Shown here piece by piece: positions 11,751 through 22,088 of a DNA stretch of 64,000 nucleotides. This DNA comes from Geosiphon pyriformis (taxonomy: Eukaryota; Glomeromycota; Glomeromycetes; Archaeosporales; Geosiphonaceae): NCBI GenBank assembly GCA_016748015.1, contig JAAOMT010000128.1:2485584-2549583 (forward strand), read 5' to 3'. A program made the position numbers and the translations under genes. The notes below the pieces were generated by a model. It was not told the DNA's origin and searched no databases. It saw nothing but the letters and a program-made list of their open reading frames with translations. Within the stretch, counting starts at the first letter, position 1, and every line of letters begins with the position of its first letter.

Positions 11751-12148
11751 TATTACAAATAAACTTAATGGGATATTATAATAATATTTGGTGCTTTAAA
11801 TTTGAGTAAAAAAGCTGTAAAATTTTTTTTGATTGCACAGAAAACATATTGAAATTTATTAATCTTTGAAAGTTTCTATTATATGTAAATTTATCTATAG
11901 AGTTCTTTAGTTATAAGACACAAAAATATATTTTGGCAATTTGTAATTGTGTATTTAAGCTAGCTTCTCTAAATTAATTAAATGCAGTTATTAGGATTTA
12001 ACATTGTTTTTTTGTTTTTCTAGTAAGTTAACAAGATAAAATAATATTTTAATCTAAAAAAATCTTCTCTTTTTTACCAGATTATTACAAAATTTATTCT
12101 TAGATAGTTAATTTTTAATATTATTTTACAAAAAAAAAAAAAATCAAG

Positions 12149-12202
<54 letters not shown>

Positions 12203-12650
12203 TTAGTCTTATCAATTATTATAATTAAGAATAATTGGTCTAAGTTATTAAGATTTTGAAGCTGTTTATATTAATAGTATCTGGTCTGAAATAAAAGTAA
12301 GAAAAACAATTAATTTAATTTCAATAACATGAATTTTAGAATTATATATAAATAGATTGAACAATATTTTATTAAATAATAAATAAAAAAATATAGAAAA
12401 AATAAGATAAAAAAGTTTTATTAAATTAAAGATAAGATATATTAAAGAAAATAGATTCTTGTTTTTTGTTTTTATTTATTTATTTATTAAAACTATTTGT
12501 TTTTATACATATTTTTTAGTTTCATTTAATTGTTTTTAATTGTTTGTTATTATTAGTTATTGTTTGCTATTTCTGTTATTATTTTGTTTTTTTATATTAT
12601 AATTAGTTATCTTATATTATAACTAGTTATTTTGTGCTATTTTATATATA
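11751..12650 (-). mobile_element. left (3') LTR of Gypsy element E, family F, first part
   Basis: Starts TATTACAAATAAACTTAAT, the same start as the right LTR of E at 42345. Shared blocks include 'taagttaacaagataaaataatattttaatcta' (about 12025) and 'attattagttattgtttgctatttctg' (about 12550). Interrupted near 12650 by the 3' end of LINE copy 2; the rest lies at about 28640-28821. Orientation is minus. The interval also contains a 48-base A run at 12149-12196. Confidence 0.65.
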
Positions 12651-12879
12651 TATTTTTTTTATTGGTTTAACGAGTAAAGCCCAATTACTATCTAATACAA
12701 TACAATTATTTAAAGTTTTAAATTAAATGTAATTCACACTTTTGCTACATGTGACTAACCACTCAGCCAATCAAGACTACACTATGTAACTATATTTATC
12801 ATAACATTGACAGCAGCACCAGTAAAAAACAAACAGCCAATACTTAGACCAAAATTGGTCACATGACCTCTCTTAATCC

Positions 12880-13521
12880 CTAATAAACAAGCAACACTAT
12901 CTGAAACCTTAGCAGAAAGACCTCAAATGATATCATATAAAGACCACATAATAACCCATGATGTTCCATTTCAGCACAAAGTTTAGAGTTAGGCACCCAA
13001 ATTTGCTCTCTATGGCCAACAATTATATTCTGAACAAACTCGACTAGATTAAACATTGCAAGCTTAGTATTTACAAAAAATGTTTTGGCATCTGTCAACC
13101 AATCTTCAAACATGAGATCCTTGCACAAAGTTGTGTAAAAACTACTATTAGAAACAGAAGAATCCAAAAACTACAGAACTGTAGATAATAACAGAGTTGC
13201 CCCAGTAAGAGATTTCCAAAAAGAGGAGTGCTTACTTAGCAAGCTCTGATGTACCAAAAAGTCCAAGCAACAAACAAAATTATGATCTGAAAACTCCATT
13301 TCCCCGCAATGTACACATAATACACTAGAATAACTTCGATCATATAAGTGCTTTCTGACAGTTATAGGCAGTCTTCTGTGTAAAGCTTTCATTAAATATG
13401 TGTGCAAACTGGTGGTGGTTCTGCTTGTATATCCTGCAGACATGTGGGAATCAGGATGCCAGACCAAGACAATACAAACCCAATTTATGTTTCTGATCTG
13501 TAAAAAATCCACAATGCTCAA
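12880..13521 (-). pseudogene. LINE ORF2 C-terminal zinc-finger region
   Basis: Two open stretches (12880-13167 and 13171-13521) with one stop between them. The N-terminal half has 'YTSRTTTSLHTYLMKALHRRLPITVRKHLYDRSYSSVLCVHCG', continuing EMEFSDHNFVCC: a C-x2-C...H-x4-C zinc knuckle typical of the end of LINE ORF2. The tail ends at about 12880, followed by some 220 bp of 3' untranslated sequence. Better preserved than LINE copy 1. Confidence 0.65.
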
Positions 13522-13599
13522 ACCAAGTCCAAATTTTCATTAGAAATGTCTAACAGTGTTATTTGTTTTTCTAATAAAGTGGTGTGCATTGTCAGAAAT

Positions 13600-14240
13600 C
13601 ATCTTACTATCTGCCATTAAGAAACTTTCTTTGATATTTGTTGAAGAACAAGCCTTGATAATGTGATTAGATCAGCCAAACAATTAGCACACTTGTTGCT
13701 CAACACACCAAAATGACCCTTTACCTTTGTTTAGGTGATAGAAATGTTTTTATATTTAACCAAATTGTTAATATGATGGTGCTTTATTCAGCACCTGTTG
13801 CAAAAATCTGGAGCCACCAACCTCAACTTGGCCTAACAAGCATTCAAAGAAGCCTGGCTGTCAGAGAAAACTGTAACATTTGAGGAAGCCAGAATGCACT
13901 TGAGAGCCAGTGCAACAGTCTGCATTTCAGTTAGGATAGATAATAGCAAATCATGGATCTCCACACCTATATGCAAACCTAGATCAGAAAAATAGGCAGC
14001 CATCCCTCTGACAGCATCAAAAGTACCAAAGTCTTTAACAGAACTATCAGTATAAACTGATATCATTGACAAAGAAGCATCTTTTAAACTAGAATAAATA
14101 AAATCAAAATGGTCCATATTAAAAACATCAAACTTGGAAGAGGACTCAAAAGTGGAAGAGAAACTATTAACCAAATCACCACTCTTGACAAAATCTGAAA
14201 CCAGCATGAACCACAAGAGAACTAGGCCTCTGAGATTCAA
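13600..14240 (-). pseudogene. LINE ORF2 RNase H domain
   Basis: The open part, 13833-14240, contains 'SMISVYTDSSVKDFGT' (first Asp), 'LTEMQTVALALKCILASS' (catalytic Glu block) and 'VTVFSDSQASLNAC' (second Asp), all in the order expected for RNase H. Downstream the frame is broken, and the W/H block (K-KG-FG--SNKCAN) is recognisable only by comparison with copy 1. The core catalytic residues visible here are intact, unlike copy 1. Confidence 0.7.
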
Positions 14241-15900
14241 TTGTTTCCAATGTCAAAAATCCTTCCAATTAAAACATTCTTCATAACTGTTCAACAACTG
14301 ATCTGCAAAAATAATTCCAAAACATTTTAGTGATCTGCAAATCCAGAGATACATTGTCTGGCCCAAAATATTCAAAATGGAAAAGCCTCACTTGAAACAA
14401 AAAGCATTGGGCAAACTATTAGCTAAAAAAATTTTGTTATGCAAAAAAATTTTTGTAACACCAGCCAGAAAATTGTTTATCAAATTGATCATCAACTTAA
14501 CAGAAAATTGAAGAGGGTTTTGAGGAACCCAGCCCAAAACCTACAAGTCTATTAACCTATGCCCAAATAGTTGACTCATTAATCTGCTATTATTAGCAAA
14601 CTGCAGCACCGATGAGACTTTTGCTTCTGTCTAAACTTGTTTAAAGGACTTTAAGTTGTAAAAAGAAAGATGGTGTACTGTCTTATTAGGAAAGTCATTA
14701 GGCAAACTGGCCTTAGACTTTAACTCCTTTCTAATTATACAGTCTCATTTCTCATATGTGCTTTTACTAACAAAGTTAAATTGAGTTCTATATTCTACTA
14801 TGGGCTGTAAAACAGCTGATACCAAATAAGAAAATTGCTTGTCTGTAATGGCTTTGTACAAAACCATGGATAAGAAAAACTTGATATCTGAGTTTATCTT
14901 CTTTAAACTTGGACCAGAAAGATCTTTAGTTGACAGAAAGATACCTAGATACTGATAAACTTTACCAGCCTTTGTGATAGAAATTGGAGATCTGCTTACT
15001 TTTAAAAAGGTATTGCTGGTCCTTGGGTTAATAAGAATAGCAACTGTCTTCTCTGTATTAATCGATATATCTATTAATTCAAAGAACTTACTAGCAATGT
15101 TCAAAATATTTTGTGTTGTTGTACAACAATTGCCAATTCAAATGGTGTCATCCACAAAAGCACCAGCAGCCAAATAAAAAGTCAAACCAGCATTTGACTC
15201 AATTCTGTCTATTCTGGCCATGAATTTGGAATCAACCCAATATCTGAAAAATGACTCATGTTTCTTCACTTTACACAACAGAAGATCATAAAAAATTCTT
15301 CACAAAAGAGGAGAAAAAACTTCTTCCTGGTCCAGACCATCGTGGATTTTGTAACACTTGGACAAACCAAAATCCATCATAACTCTATTTGTGTGGCCAT
15401 TGTGAATACCACCAAAAAACCTGACAAACTTCTTACATATTTTGATTCTTCTTAAACTATTCTTCAAATGCAACCAGCCTACTGAATCATAAGCTTTGCA
15501 CATATCCTGAAGTACCAACCAGAGTTTTTTGCCCTTTTCCAAAGCATCTTCTACTACAGGTCTTACAACAAAAATAGGGGACCAAGTGGAAGTGCCTTTC
15601 AACACCAAAAAATTGTTTTCATGCAGAACATTGTGTATACTGCAGGCTTTCAAAATGCGATCAGATAGAATCTTTAAAAGAATTTTTCTAGAGGTTTCAA
15701 TAAGAGCAATAGGTCTAGTGTTTGTTAAGACTTTTTCCCACTCATAAGGTTTCAGAATTATGGAAATTCAGGCTTCTCTTCAGGCATCCAGAACAGATTC
15801 ACATACCAAGCACAAGTTAAGCAGATGCAAAAGAAGGACTAGAACAGACTCATCACAGTGCTTCCACATCTTATTAGAGATACCAGACAAATCAGCAGCT
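14241..15900 (-). pseudogene. LINE ORF2 reverse transcriptase
   Basis: Visible RT motifs in minus-strand order: 'NTRPIALIETSRKILLKI' (about 15730-15680), 'LWLVLQDMCKAYDSVGW' (motif A, about 15535-15480), 'YKIHDGLDQEEVFSPLL' (motif B region, about 15350-15300), 'AFVDDTIWIG' with intact FVDD (15130-15160) and 'IASKFFELIDISINTEKT' (thumb). The catalytic Asp pair is intact. Frame changes occur near 15300 and after 14745, so no full-length protein can be read. Confidence 0.8.
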
Positions 15901-16055
15901 TTGCTATCAGAAAGATTCTTGACCACCAATAAAAACTTATCAAAATCAATTTGCTTCATTATGCTGGAAAATACACCATCATCAACATAATTGAGAGAAG
16001 AAAATTGTTTTTGCCAACAGAAGAGTACAGAAGATTTGACTGCACGTTTCCTGGT

Positions 16056-16790
16056 TCAATTTTCCATAATTGAATCTACCTTTCTCTTGACCAAATCAGG
16101 CTCTAAAACCAAATTTCTATTATTAACCAGATGATCCAATGTAATTTTTTTGAAAGGTCTCTCCAACACACTTCTAATTATTTGACCTTTGTTGTCCACA
16201 AAAGCTTCTATGTGCTTATTAATAGCCATCTGGATCTGTGAGTCTTCAGTAGCCTTAGAGTCTAAAAACTTATGAGACCTATACAGTTTTCTAAAACACA
16301 CCAGTGATTGTTCAACCAACACACTGTCATAACTATTGTCTAAGGAACTCTTAAACTTTACAGCTTGGTCAAAGTCCAAGTCAACCCATTTATCAACTAA
16401 ATCCTGAAATTTTTCCAAATTTCTTGATTTATATACATTCAAAATTTTTGCCACCAAAAGTTCTAACTTGTAAAACCTAGAAGATGCAGCAGTCTTAACC
16501 AACTCACTATTCCTGGACTGTGTTTTTATGAGAATAGTTTCCACTGCAGAGCACATTACCTGACAGAGAAGAGTCCACATTCCATTGATATCACCTTTAG
16601 TATTGTGGTATTTAAAATCACCAATGGTCTTTGAAGCAGCAACCAACAAAGCATTTCCAAACTTTTTCCAAACCTCACCACTGACATCACTGACTTTGTA
16701 TCTCCATTTTTTTTTTGTGGCCTGTCTGCATATCAAATTAAGCTGAGAATTGAGAAAGCCTTTCAAACCAATGTCCACTGACATGACCAA
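16056..16790 (-). pseudogene. LINE ORF2 linker between endonuclease and RT
   Basis: A 244-residue open frame starting just after the SDH motif of the endonuclease ('FFDSDHLVMSVDIGL', about 16810-16770) and ending before RT. It is Lys/Leu/Ser-rich and mostly helical in character, with 'RATKKKWRYKVSDV' and 'LEPDLVKRKVDSIMEN'. LINE copy 1 has the same block in broken form (around 2100-2560, 'LDSDLVKAKVNVII'). I see no catalytic motif; this segment commonly links the two enzyme domains. Confidence 0.6.
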
Positions 16791-16799
16791 GTGGTCAGA

Positions 16800-17107
16800 A
16801 TCAAAAAATTCAACCAGACAATAAACTCTTTGGTTAAAAGAAAAACTGCAAAGCCCATTACTAACTAATACAAAGTTTATACACTTTTGAACACCCTTTG
16901 AATTGAATCATGTGGGAATTTTGTGCAAAGAAAAACTATGTAGAGAATCAAACAAACCCAAATCCAGACATTTTTTGAAGTTTGTACTGTAACTGAAATT
17001 ATTTTTGTTAAAGTCACCACCAAGAACAACAAATGTACTGCCATTTAAAGTCTCAGCCACCATTGAATTAATGACATGGAAGTAAGCCAGTCTCTTCTTC
17101 AAGGTGG
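16800..17107 (-). pseudogene. LINE endonuclease, C-terminal half
   Basis: Minus-strand translation 'LKKRLAYFHVINSMVAETLNGS' (in two blocks), 'FVVLGGDFNKNNF' (the conserved GDFN motif) and 'KCLDLGLFDSLHSF' continues the endonuclease begun at 25672-25269. LINE copy 1 shows the same order uninterrupted ('MIAKAVNESFFIVLGGNFNEN'). The break coincides with the 5' LTR of Gypsy A at 17108. Confidence 0.75.
17104..17107. repeat. target-site duplication GTGG, left copy, Gypsy A
   Basis: GTGG immediately before the 5' LTR (17108) and again immediately after the 3' LTR (25269-25272). A 4-bp duplication is what Ty3/Gypsy-type integrases leave. Confidence 0.85.
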
Positions 17108-17178
17108 TGTTATTCATAGAAATATAGAAAATATATTAGCATAATTATTAGCCAATCAGAAATAGACATAGTAAATAT

Positions 17179-17330
17179 GGAATTCCAGGATTCCTCTTAG
17201 AAATTGCAGGATTCCAGGAATTACAGGATTCTCATACAAGAAATTACAGAATTACAGAATTCCAGGATTCCTCTTAAAGAAATTACAGAATTCTAAGAAT
17301 TCCAGGATTTCTGTTGTGAAGAATCAAGAA
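17179..17330 (+). repeat. U3 tandem array of LTR-A
   Basis: About nine imperfect copies of a palindrome-centred unit (G)GAATTCCAGGATTC / GAATTACAG lie directly upstream of the TATA-like sequence. The same array is at 24519-24670 in the 3' LTR. The position suggests repeated binding sites for transcription or silencing factors; that function is inference. Confidence 0.75.
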
Positions 17331-17346
17331 ATTGAGGAATCTCAAT

Positions 17347-17358
17347 TATGTATATATA
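17347..17358 (+). promoter_or_regulatory. TATA-like box of LTR-A
   Basis: TGTATATATAGC just downstream of the U3 array, at the position expected for the retrotransposon core promoter. The equivalent in the 1-678 LTR is near 47-56. Confidence 0.55.
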
Positions 17359-17954
17359 GCAGTAGCATTAAAAGCTAAAAAGACAGACCTCTCAATTTAG
17401 ATTTGATCTAAACAACCTTTCAAACCACAATAAATAACTATTTGTTATCTCAAAACCACTTCTACTATCAACTAGTCATGTTGATAGTAATTGATACTTA
17501 ACCACACTGGAACAATAGTTCTTGATTATGGCTATTGACAGGATACTAAATTTGCAAATTGTCTTGGCTTATTTCTTTATATTTCTTTATTTTCTTTATT
17601 TTTCTTTGATTTTGTTATTGTGCACTAACCAATTGAGTAAAAGCACTGATTACTGACATCAAAGATTGCCTGGTAAAAGATCCCTGTGAGTGGGTAGAAC
17701 ATGTACAGAAGATATGGATTACTTACCAGAGAATTGCCGGCCACCAAGCTGAGAAAAAAATTGACAAACTTGTGAGTCTAAAAAGCTATGAATAAAACAA
17801 CTATTAAATCTCTGTCCATTATACAAAGAACTCATTTGGAAAATCTTCAGATACCAACCACTTAAAGATATTATCAACAACACAAGTAGCTTTTGAGCAC
17901 CAAGTTACGGGTTTGTTATTTGACCTGAGACCCCAAATAATCAACTATAACATT

Positions 17955-17971
17955 TGGTACTCCCTGTGAGG
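17955..17971 (+). promoter_or_regulatory. primer-binding site of Gypsy A
   Basis: TGGTACTCCCTGTGAGG begins two bases after the LTR. TGG pairs with the CCA end of a tRNA. The homologous sites of B, C and E read TGGTGCTCTCC, TAGTGCTCCC and TAGTGTTTTC, so a common primer tRNA is likely. I cannot name it from memory. Confidence 0.65.
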
Positions 17972-18014
17972 TATAATTCTACAGAAAACCAGCACCAACA
18001 AACACCATCCAAAA

Positions 18015-18509
18015 GTGGCAGAATTAGAAAACATAGGAGCAAACCATTTAGGATTTGTGAAATCCTTATTTCAACACTATTGTCAACACTTGGGATTAAA
18101 CCACAATCATATATCTGCCGAATCAGTCTTTAATTTTTACATCAATAAAAAGATTTCTTCTTTGTTAGGAACACCAGTGAATACTGAATCAGCAAGGGAA
18201 ACTTTTTACAGAGAATTAATTCAAAACACCAATTTATCAACAAATCATAATTTTGCATCCATTATCACTGAGATCAACAAAAAAATTGAACATCACACCC
18301 AACAAAGATATCCAATTACATACATTAGTAAAGGCAAAGGAAAACTACAAACACCAGCAGTAACTCCCAGAAAGATACAACTACCTATTTGGAAGAAAAC
18401 AAGGGTTGAATCACCAACCAATCCATTTTATCACTATACACCTAGAAGTGCCATCAACATTTTATTAACAGGCGCATCCACATCAAATGTGACATCAGCA
18501 TTTGGATGA
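18015..18509 (+). pseudogene. Gypsy A gag, N-terminal part
   Basis: An open frame of 164 residues starting MAELENIGANHLGFVKSLF, 60 bp after the primer-binding site. Blocks 'ESVFNFYINKKISSLLG', 'NFASIITEINKKIEHHTQQR' and 'TPRKIQLPIW' recur in the decayed gag of element C (61229-61519: 'SAFNFYINKKIKFHLEN', 'LIIEINKKIENYIQQR', 'TPKKIQLPN'), so this is the conserved gag N-terminus of the family. Its register differs from the gag core downstream, so at least one frameshift lies between 18510 and 18960. Confidence 0.7.
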
Positions 18510-19640
18510 TTCCTATTCCAAAGTAAACAAAGGAAAACAGAATTATTAGGACCATACGGCAGAATTTAAATCATGATCACCAATGCCATTAAGAATTTGA
18601 TTACCACTGCCTCAACTGGACTTTGGAACTGCTATCTCATGAGAACTATCTGAAGAAAAAGAGAAAGAAGAATTAGAAGATCAAGAATTTACTTACCAGA
18701 ACCCGATCACTGAAAACCCAGAAGTTGAAACACCAAATCTTCAAACCCAGCAAAATTTAAATTTAGAAAACCCAGAAATCAAAACTCCGAATATTCAACC
18801 ACCACCAAATCAGAACAATCAGAACTCCAATCTAATTAATCAACCAGACTTACCTTCCATTATTGTTATTAACCCACCACCAGTTAAACCAATTGGCCAG
18901 TCACCACAACAACCACACCAGCAGATTCAACAGCCACTACAACCCAACTTAGATCCAATAGCATATAAATCAATAGCCAAACTCAAGAAATTTACTGGTA
19001 AAGAAAATGATGCTCAAGCCTGGATTAACGATGTCGCCAAAGCAATCACCACCAATAACTGGGATAATGCCAGAACCATGCAAGTCATCTCCTATTTTTT
19101 CAAAGACATGGCAGACTCTTGGTATCACAGTCTAACCCAGAAACCTCAAAACTTTAATGTCTTCAAATTAGAATTTTTGAGGTATTTTAGTGATAACAAC
19201 AGCATTAACTGCTTGGCAAATACTTTTACTACCATCAAACAAGAAGACACAGAAGCAGTCACTACTTACTTGGGATACTTCCATAGAAATCTGCGCCAAA
19301 TTCAGGCAATCCAAGCTGACTACTTTACAGCACCACAGATCTTGAACCAATTCATCTGAGGATTGTGCAGTAGCATCTTTCAGCAAGTACGTTCAATGCA
19401 TCCAGTTGATCTCCCAACAGCCATGACTCATGCCAGAGATTTTGAAGCCGCTAAGTTAGAAGCCAACCATGCCCAAGTTGTGAATTTAGTAATGAATAGA
19501 TCATCTGACCTGAATTCCAAGCTAAAACAATTCAGTGACAACATCAATCAGAAATTAGAGGGATACTTAGCTAACAATCATGCAATTTATCAGCCACTCT
19601 AATGACATAATGATTTAGGAAACGCAAATTGTTTGCAGAA
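18510..19640 (+). pseudogene. Gypsy A gag core (capsid-like)
   Basis: 18510-18950 is a Pro/Gln/Asn-rich linker with broken frames. 18958-19600 reads 'FTGKENDAQAWINDVAKAI', 'NARTMQVISYFFKDMADSW', 'FRYFSDNNSINCLANTF' type sequence and 'DLPTAMTHARDFEAAKLEAN', which has the layout of the retrotransposon gag (capsid) domain: an acidic 'GKENDA-AW' start, a central W-Y block and C-terminal helices. A TGA at 19357-19359 splits it. Element B carries the same domain at 50423-50929. Confidence 0.75.
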
Positions 19641-19689
19641 TCAATTATGTCCAAGATTGTTCACTAATCAATCACAACAGCCAAAAACA

Positions 19690-19737
19690 CATGTCTGCTA
19701 CAACTGTGGTAAACAAGGGCATATTAAGACAAACTGC
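19690..19737 (+). pseudogene. Gypsy A gag CCHC zinc knuckle
   Basis: HVCYNCGKQGHIKTNCHTY: a canonical C-x2-C-x4-H-x4-C nucleocapsid knuckle in the same register as the gag core. It binds genomic RNA during packaging. A stop (TAA at 19756-19758) follows shortly. Confidence 0.85.
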
Positions 19738-19784
19738 CATACTTATAGCAACCTATAATTGGAAAATCATTATCGAAACTCTGA

Positions 19785-20972
19785 TTGCTGGTTTCAGACT
19801 CTGAATCATCAATCCAATCAAGAGCAATATCAAAACACTTACCTGCCTATAACACAGCAACCAATTTATCAGCCAACAATATATCAACTGCCAATTTATC
19901 AGCTGCAGCCACCAACAATTTATCAATCGCAGCCACAAGTTATTTATCAGCCACAGCCTCAAGTGATTTATCAACTCCAACAAGTTCAAACGCCACACCA
20001 AAACTCAGCTACAATGATATCAGGAAACCTGAGATTCAGAATCATCCAAAACTAGAGATCAGCAATGGTTGTTTATCAGGCCAACAATCAAGATCTCGTC
20101 AGCGGAATTCGGGTATCAGTTCCACCCAAAACCCAAATTCCCAGAACTATTTAAGTCTCCTGATTACCCCAGAAGACGTCACCTCTAACAATCCAAAACT
20201 CAATCAACAACCAACAATACTTATCAACAACATCCCACCAGCAATCATCACCAATGATGAGTCTTTAGCAGCCATCTTTCCATTTGAACTCAAGGAAGTT
20301 ACATCAGTTTCTTTATTCAATAGAACAGCTCTGGAAAAAAAACCCATCACTGCCATGTACACTGATGTGAAAGTTGATGGCCACTCCATTAAGTTAATTC
20401 TTGACAATAGTTCAGCAGACAGCATCATCACACGACAACTCATAGATCAATTAGGTCACCGAGTTGATCGAGCTGCCAGCGCTAAAATTATCATTGCTAA
20501 TGGTGCCACAAAAATGCCTATTGGTAAAATTGACAACTTCCCAATTGAAGTTAATGGCATTATTACTCCCATCAAAGTCTTGGTAATGGAAGCAACCCAA
20601 TACCAAGCACTAGTGGGCAATGATTGGTTGTCTAAAAACAATGCCGTTCTCGACTGGACCACACAGGAGCTCCAGCTTAGCCAAAATGACCAACACATGC
20701 AAATATCAGTAATGTGTGGCCATTTCAAACCTAACAATGTCACAACATCAGTGCTGCTTATTGACCTTGAGAAGGAAAAACTAAAACCTACTTGGAAGGT
20801 GTACCAAGTATTGTGGGCCGACGTCAACCACAATGAACTGCTGCCAATACTCACCTGGAATGACGATAACAATGAAAAGGAGGAACAAGGAAAAGAACCT
20901 ACCTGGAGAACCACTATTGATGCTTGGACTGATGACAAAGACCACCATGAGCTACCACCAATACTATCATAG
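19785..20972 (+). pseudogene. Gypsy A protease region
   Basis: A 395-residue open frame, one register back from gag, so pol expression would need a -1 type shift. The aspartic protease lies at about residues 190-310: 'AMYTDVKVDGHSIKLIL' leads to the active-site loop, which reads DNSSADS where element B has DSGSAGS. The catalytic Asp is present, but Ser and Gly of D-S-G are changed to Asn and Ser (two G-to-A changes), so the enzyme is probably dead. 'ALVGNDWLSKNNAVLDW' is the conserved C-terminal block. The frame then runs into an acidic Trp-rich linker and stops at 20971-20973. Confidence 0.8.
19850..19990 (+). repeat. short repeat encoding Gln/Pro-rich linker
   Basis: Tandem imperfect copies of CAATTTATCAGCCACAGC, giving repeated P-I-Y-Q-x-Q-P in the gag register, lie between the knuckle and protease, where gag and pol registers overlap. 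Confidence 0.7.
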
Positions 20973-21095
20973 GACAACAACCCCAAGAGAAAGCAAAGAG
21001 AAGAACTTACCTGGGAAACGGACAATCTGACTTGAACTGACAACAATGAAAAAGAACTGACACCAAGCTGGGAATGGAAAGAAAGCAACAAAGAG
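20780..21095 (+). repeat. degenerate peptide repeat, acidic and Trp-rich linker
   Basis: In the pol register the linker has four or five loose copies of a 20-30 residue unit with TW, an acidic Asn/Asp run, then EEL-P or KEPTW ('ILTWNDDNNEKEEQGKEPTW', 'TIDAWTDDKDHHELPPIL', 'EELTWETDNL'). Two units contain stops at Trp codon positions. I do not recognise its role. Confidence 0.55.
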
Positions 21096-21134
21096 AAAGG
21101 AAAAGTAAAAGAAGAAGAGCCACTGCCAACAAAT

Positions 21135-21548
21135 ATGTATACTTCCTATCAACACACAACACCACAACAATTCACCTATCACCAACCCAAACTAGTATGC
21201 ATTGATTGTAGCAAGAAATTGTCATCAATAGGTGCATGCTGTGGCAACAACAAAAAATATCAGATGGCAACCAAGTTCTATTGTTGCGCATGCCTCATTA
21301 AACATTTTGGAAGACCAAAACAAGTGGAAAAATTGGATAATACACTATGTTTAGCCTGTGGAGAAACTCTCTTCAATGAAGGAATGTGGAATGACATTCC
21401 TGGGAGAGGAGAAATGTGTGATGTGTTCTGCCAATACACAATCTTTATCAATGACTGGGTTGAAAAAGAGACACCAATAGAAGCTGCCTGGAGAAGAGCT
21501 GTACAGCAATTGGACAGTTGTTCACACAATGACAATAAATTATGGTAA
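21135..21548 (+). pseudogene. Gypsy A cysteine-rich module between protease and dUTPase
   Basis: This 137-residue segment has paired cysteines: 'LVCIDCSKKLSSIGACC', 'YCCACLIKHFGRPK', 'TLCLACGETLFNEGMW' and 'EMCDVFCQYTIFINDW'. Spacing (C-x2-C, C-x2-C, C-x2-C) suggests one or two structural zinc sites. Element B has the same module at about 48700-49220 ('CKDCNKKLSSMGAC', 'CLTCGEMLPEECNW', 'CQYALSISEKV'). It is part of the pol frame, not a separate gene; the apparent Met start follows upstream stops. I do not recognise the domain by name. A stop at 21546-21548 separates it from the next segment. Confidence 0.65.
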
Positions 21549-22052
21549 ATGGCAATTGCCAAAATTGAAGGCACATTGCCAGAAGAAATCAGGACAATTA
21601 AAAACAACCCACCAGAACCCATCAAACTTAACTGGAACGCAGAGCCAGTCATAAATTTTTTGAAACCAGAAGAGTTCCATGAACACTACCAAAACTTGGC
21701 ATCCACTAGAGAGGAGCAAAAACAACGGCTAGCACAGTTGAATACAAAACTGTGTCACCATTGTTTAATTCCCAGTGACTTTAAATATTGTAACAATTAT
21801 GACCTTATTTACAATCTACCACTATGCATAATCTACACAATCCCTGAAGAGGAAAAACCAATTAGCAACTGCACATTGGAGTCAGAATTATCATTCGATT
21901 CCGATTCAAACTCCGACAATGATAACAACAAGAATAATGGTTTCAGCTCCATTCAAAATAGCAATGACAATGACAATGATATCAACTCAGATTCAAACTT
22001 CGACTCAAACTATGAACAATATATTGTGCTTCTTGACCTCACCAAAGAATAA
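21549..22052 (+). pseudogene. Gypsy A linker to dUTPase
   Basis: A 167-residue segment in the pol register: 'KLNWNAEPVINFLKPEEFHEHY' region, another pair of cysteines ('LCHHCLIPSDFKYC'), then an Asp/Asn/Ser-rich low-complexity stretch (21890-22010). Ends at TAA 22050-22052; by comparison with the C remnant at 53950 ('QKQKLKWFNNNN') this was a Gln codon. No recognised fold. Counterparts exist in B (48500-48700) and in C (54150-54460). Confidence 0.6.
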
Positions 22053-22088
22053 GAACTGAAATGGTTCAGCAATAATAATGAAAGTATT

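Larger units (their letters stand above)
17108..17952 (+). repeat. 5' LTR of Gypsy A
   Basis: An 845-bp LTR with ends TGTTA...TAACA. It contains a tandem array of GAATTCCAGGATTC-like units (17179-17330), a TATA-like TATATATAG (17349-17357) and the block CAGACCTCTCAATTTAGATT after the likely transcription start. It differs from the 3' LTR mainly by transitions. Confidence 0.9.

Noticed and set aside
12149..12196. 48-base A run as a LINE or mRNA poly(A) tail
   Set aside because: It lies inside LTR-F with matching A-rich sequence at 42660-42710, and no retrotransposed gene precedes it.
20456..21652. Long minus-strand open frames opposite Gypsy A pol (20456-21091, 21278-21652)
   Set aside because: They mirror the coding strand of protease and the cysteine-rich module; low-complexity Ser/Leu/Trp composition, no family resemblance.
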